Assembly (NCBI GenBank): GCA_900637675.1
Contig: LR134389.1
Span: 1,240,001-1,304,000, forward strand
Direction: 5' to 3'
DNA from: Streptococcus equi subsp. equi
Lineage (GTDB): Bacteria > Bacillota > Bacilli > Lactobacillales > Streptococcaceae
DNA length: 64,000 nucleotides
Position 1 is the first letter of the stretch. Every line of letters starts with the position of its first letter. Positions 61,515 to 64,000 of this stretch are shown piece after piece. A program made the translations under genes and the position numbers. The notes beneath the pieces were generated by a model that worked only from the letters and a program-made list of their open reading frames with translations, was not told the origin of the DNA and did not search any database.

Positions 61515-62507
61515 TTAATCAATCAAGGCTGTTGAATGAACAGGTCTATTATCTCTATCAGGATAAATATACTTAATCGCTTGGTTGACAGCAATCGGTG
61601 CCTCACCAAAGCCAGTGGCAATCAAATCAACCCTGCCTTCATAAGCTGCTGCGTCACCGATCGCAAAAATCCCTTCCTGACTTGTTTGAAAGAGGGGAGA
61701 GACAAGAAGACTTGAGCGCTTATAATCTAGATTCCAATGCTTTAGGTTTTTATTAGATGTAGAAAAGCCAAAGCTAACAATCAGGCTGTCTAGCTCAAGC
61801 GTTATCTCCTCTTCTGACTTTACCTTTTGAATAGTCATTTTGTTGACAAAGCCATTTTCTCCTTCGAGGGCAAGGGGAACAAAGGGGGTAAGGGTAGTAA
61901 CATGAGAGTTTTTTAACAATTCTACGCTATGCTCATGAGCCCTAAAGGCGTCTCGCCGGTGCACAAGGGTAACACTCTTAGCGAGGCCATCTAAGGCTAA
62001 AGCCCAGTCCACAGCAGAATCTCCACCACCGCAGATCACAACCCTCTTACCAGCAAACTGATTCAAGCTGTGAACATTATAAAAGAGATTATGATCAGCA
62101 AATAACTGCTCATTGTCTAAGCCCAAGGTTCTAGGCGCAAAGGCTCCATTGCCACAAGCAACAATAATGGCCTTAGAATAATGTCTGGCCTTGCTTGTTT
62201 GAATAACAAAGTTCCCATCAGCCTTCTCAAAAGACAGGACCTCTTCTTTCAGGCATACTGCTATGCGATCGTCAAATCTGCTTAGCTGCTCAATAAGCTT
62301 TTGTGTTAGTTCCGCTCCAGTCAGGGCCGGATAAGCTGGAATATCATAGATAACCTTTTCAGGATAAAGAACAGCCGGCTGTCCTCCTAGCTCTGACAGG
62401 CTTTCAATAATCTTAACCGTCATGCCGCGCAGGCCTGCATAAAAGGCTGCAAATAAGCCTACCGGACCTCCACCAATGATGGTAATGTCATATATTTTTT
62501 CTTGCAC
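61515..62507 (-). CDS. Ferredoxin/flavodoxin-NADP reductase (thioredoxin-reductase-like)
   Basis: 330 residues. FAD motif '[20 protein letters not shown]' at residue 8, NADP motif '[17 protein letters not shown]' near 160, and 'GIFAIGDAA' near 280. There is no CxxC redox pair, which separates it from true thioredoxin reductase and places it in the type 2 FNR group. The start abuts the trmD stop (TAATG). Confidence 0.93.
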   Translation of the reverse strand: MQEKIYDITIIGGGPVGLFAAFYAGLRGMTVKIIESLSELGGQPAVLYPEKVIYDIPAYPALTGAELTQKLIEQLSRFDDRIAVCLKEEVLSFEKADGNFVIQTSKARHYSKAIIVACGNGAFAPRTLGLDNEQLFADHNLFYNVHSLNQFAGKRVVICGGGDSAVDWALALDGLAKSVTLVHRRDAFRAHEHSVELLKNSHVTTLTPFVPLALEGENGFVNKMTIQKVKSEEEITLELDSLIVSFGFSTSNKNLKHWNLDYKRSSLLVSPLFQTSQEGIFAIGDAAAYEGRVDLIATGFGEAPIAVNQAIKYIYPDRDNRPVHSTALID

Positions 62508-63241
62508 TAGTTCTCTCCTTCACTTAGCCCCGATTTGATTTTATCAAAAATCCTTTTTTCCTCATCAGAAAAATCATAAGTCTCTAATAAATCTGGTCTT
62601 CTCAAATAGGTCTTCTTTAGGCTTTGCTCCATACGCCAGAGACGAATATGCTCATGATGGCCACTCATTAGGACATCAGGCACCTTCATGCCACGATAAT
62701 CATATGGCCTTGTATACTGTGGGTACTCCAAGAGCCCAGATGAGAAGGAATCCTCTTGATGACTGGCTTGCTTTCCAAGCACATTAGGAATCAGTCTCAC
62801 TGTTGCATCAATCATTGTCATAGCAGCCAGCTCACCACCAGTTAAGACAAAATCTCCCAGAGATATTTCATCGGTAACAAGTGTCTTAATGCGTTCGTCA
62901 TAGCCTTCGTAATGCCCACAAATAAAAATTAACTCTTCCTCAAGAGCTAATTCTTCAGCATAAGACTGATGAAAGGGTTTTCCAGCAGGATCCAGTAAAA
63001 TCACTCGAGGCTTTGTAGCCTGAATGCTATCCATGGTATCAAAAATAGGCTGCGCTCTCAGCAGCATGCCCTGCCCACCACCATATGGCTCATCATCAAC
63101 ATGCCTAGCTTTCTCCGCATGGTCACGAAAATTGTGGTAATGAATATCTAAAAGCCCCTTTTCCTTAGCCTTTCCAACAATGGAGTGCTCCAAAGGAGCA
63201 AACATTTCCGGGAAAAGGGTTAAAATATCAATCTTCATCAT
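62507..63241 (-). CDS. trmD: tRNA (guanine37-N1)-methyltransferase
   Basis: 244 residues. '[18 protein letters not shown]' opens the protein, '[12 protein letters not shown]' binds substrate and '[20 protein letters not shown]' forms the trefoil-knot SAM site. It makes m1G37, which prevents frameshifting. It overlaps rimM by 14 bases. Confidence 0.97.
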   Translation of the reverse strand: MMKIDILTLFPEMFAPLEHSIVGKAKEKGLLDIHYHNFRDHAEKARHVDDEPYGGGQGMLLRAQPIFDTMDSIQATKPRVILLDPAGKPFHQSYAEELALEEELIFICGHYEGYDERIKTLVTDEISLGDFVLTGGELAAMTMIDATVRLIPNVLGKQASHQEDSFSSGLLEYPQYTRPYDYRGMKVPDVLMSGHHEHIRLWRMEQSLKKTYLRRPDLLETYDFSDEEKRIFDKIKSGLSEGEN

Positions 63242-63746
63242 CTAAGCCTTCCATAATTTCAACGTCTACCCGATGCTTTTCGATATCAACACAAAGAACA
63301 ACCGATGGGATATAAGGAAGCAACAGGTCACGCTTGCTTTGCCGTTTGACCACCCAAACATCATTTGCACCAGGCTGTAAAATTTCCTTAATCTCTCCTA
63401 CTAGCTGGTCCTTTTCATACACCTCCAGACCAATAATCTGGTGATAGTAAAATTCTCCCTCAGCTAGCTTACCCTGATTCTCTTTAGCAATCTTAAGACT
63501 GTAGCCCTTAAATTGCTCAATAGCATTGATGTGATACATTCCCTTAAACTTGATAATGTCAAACTGCTTATGCTTGCGATGACTCGCAATCTCAACCTCC
63601 TGCACAAAACGATCCTTGTCGTCAAACAGGGCTAGTCTAGCACCTTTTTGAAATCGTTCCTCAGTAAAGTCACTCACAGACAGCACGCGCATTTCTCCTT
63701 GCAAGCCTTGAGTATTGACAATCTTCCCAACGCTAAAATATTCCAT
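63228..63746 (-). CDS. rimM: Ribosome maturation factor RimM
   Basis: 172 residues. '[19 protein letters not shown]' is the N-terminal RimM signature and '[20 protein letters not shown]' with 'PYIPSVV' mark the PRC-barrel domain. It assists 30S head assembly and is classically paired with trmD, as here. Confidence 0.96.
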   Translation of the reverse strand: MEYFSVGKIVNTQGLQGEMRVLSVSDFTEERFQKGARLALFDDKDRFVQEVEIASHRKHKQFDIIKFKGMYHINAIEQFKGYSLKIAKENQGKLAEGEFYYHQIIGLEVYEKDQLVGEIKEILQPGANDVWVVKRQSKRDLLLPYIPSVVLCVDIEKHRVDVEIMEGLDDED

Positions 63747-64000
63747 CCTTACTCCTAATCATCTTAGACTCTATAGCTTGATAGACCTCTATTTTTTCAT
63801 GACAACACGACATGAGTATCATCATCCTAAGCACTCTAGCCTATCGTTAAAGCTCCCCTTATTGTAACATGTTCTGCCTTATTTTGCACTTCTCTTTCAA
63901 AAAATTAATCTCCCAGTTATAGCAGCTAAGCCTAGCAAGCAAAGCCCTTGATGCTAAAGAATCCTGATCCCCCTATAATTAACAAATCATCATGACTTGC
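63747..64000. other. Upstream region of rimM, no gene seen
   Basis: No convincing ORF or RNA gene on either strand up to the window edge. Confidence 0.5.

Overview
The window suggests a pyogenic-group Streptococcus close to S. equi. This is inferred from the mix of genes: an LPXTG-anchored 5'-nucleotidase, the fruR-fruK-fruA operon, rimM-trmD, DegV/DUF1149 neighbours, CCA-adding enzyme next to an Uup-like ABC-F protein, and LytG-like glucosaminidases. Two compositions are visible. Positions 1 to about 31,900 and about 49,850 to 53,900 are very AT-rich accessory DNA. The rest has ordinary streptococcal composition. Nearly every gene lies on the minus strand; the 5'-nucleotidase is the main exception.

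Positions 1-31,900 are the right part of an integrative and conjugative element (ICE) that runs off the left edge. Read in its transcribed direction it holds parA-parB, a BRO-family gene cut short by an insertion-sequence (IS) scar, half of a sensor kinase, a lactococcin-972-type bacteriocin cassette (precursor, DUF1430-like permease, ABC ATPase, exported protein), then a type IV secretion block (Maff2, VirB6-like, small membrane protein, PrgI, VirB4, DNA methyltransferase, CHAP hydrolase, DUF4315/DUF4366 protein). AbiEi/AbiEii, TopB, a small methyltransferase, a coiled-coil protein and a giant primase/methylase/helicase polyprotein (at least 3,175 residues) follow. No integrase, relaxase or VirD4 coupling protein is visible. 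The element sits inside the Walker A codons of the second gene of a heterodimeric ABC exporter.

Positions 31,900-49,830 hold that exporter with a leader-peptide/terminator attenuator, the 5'-nucleotidase, a divergent deformylase, gdhA, a second heterodimeric ABC exporter, an Uup-like ABC-F protein, cca, degV, a DUF1149 gene and a complete IS3-family element lodged in the terminator of a glucosaminidase gene. Positions 49,850-53,900 are an accessory island (SLC13-type permease, mobilisation-gene remnants, HTH regulator with membrane protein, IS200-type element) lying between two paralogous glucosaminidases. A single type I-C-like CRISPR repeat follows at 54,985.

Positions 55,280-64,000 are ordinary core genome: fruR-fruK-fruA with a clear promoter and CcpA (cre) site, a ketopantoate-reductase-like gene with an EIIC-like membrane protein, a ferredoxin-NADP reductase, trmD and rimM.

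One warning applies to the whole window. At least 16 genes or gene ends are broken by loss of exactly one base from an A/T run, and I found no expansion of a run. This looks more like homopolymer undercalling in the assembly than decay. Frameshifted genes should not be accepted as pseudogenes until reads are checked. The ICE junction, the IS scar, a 4-bp duplication at 40,346 and the relaxase nonsense codons do not fit that error mode and are likely real.
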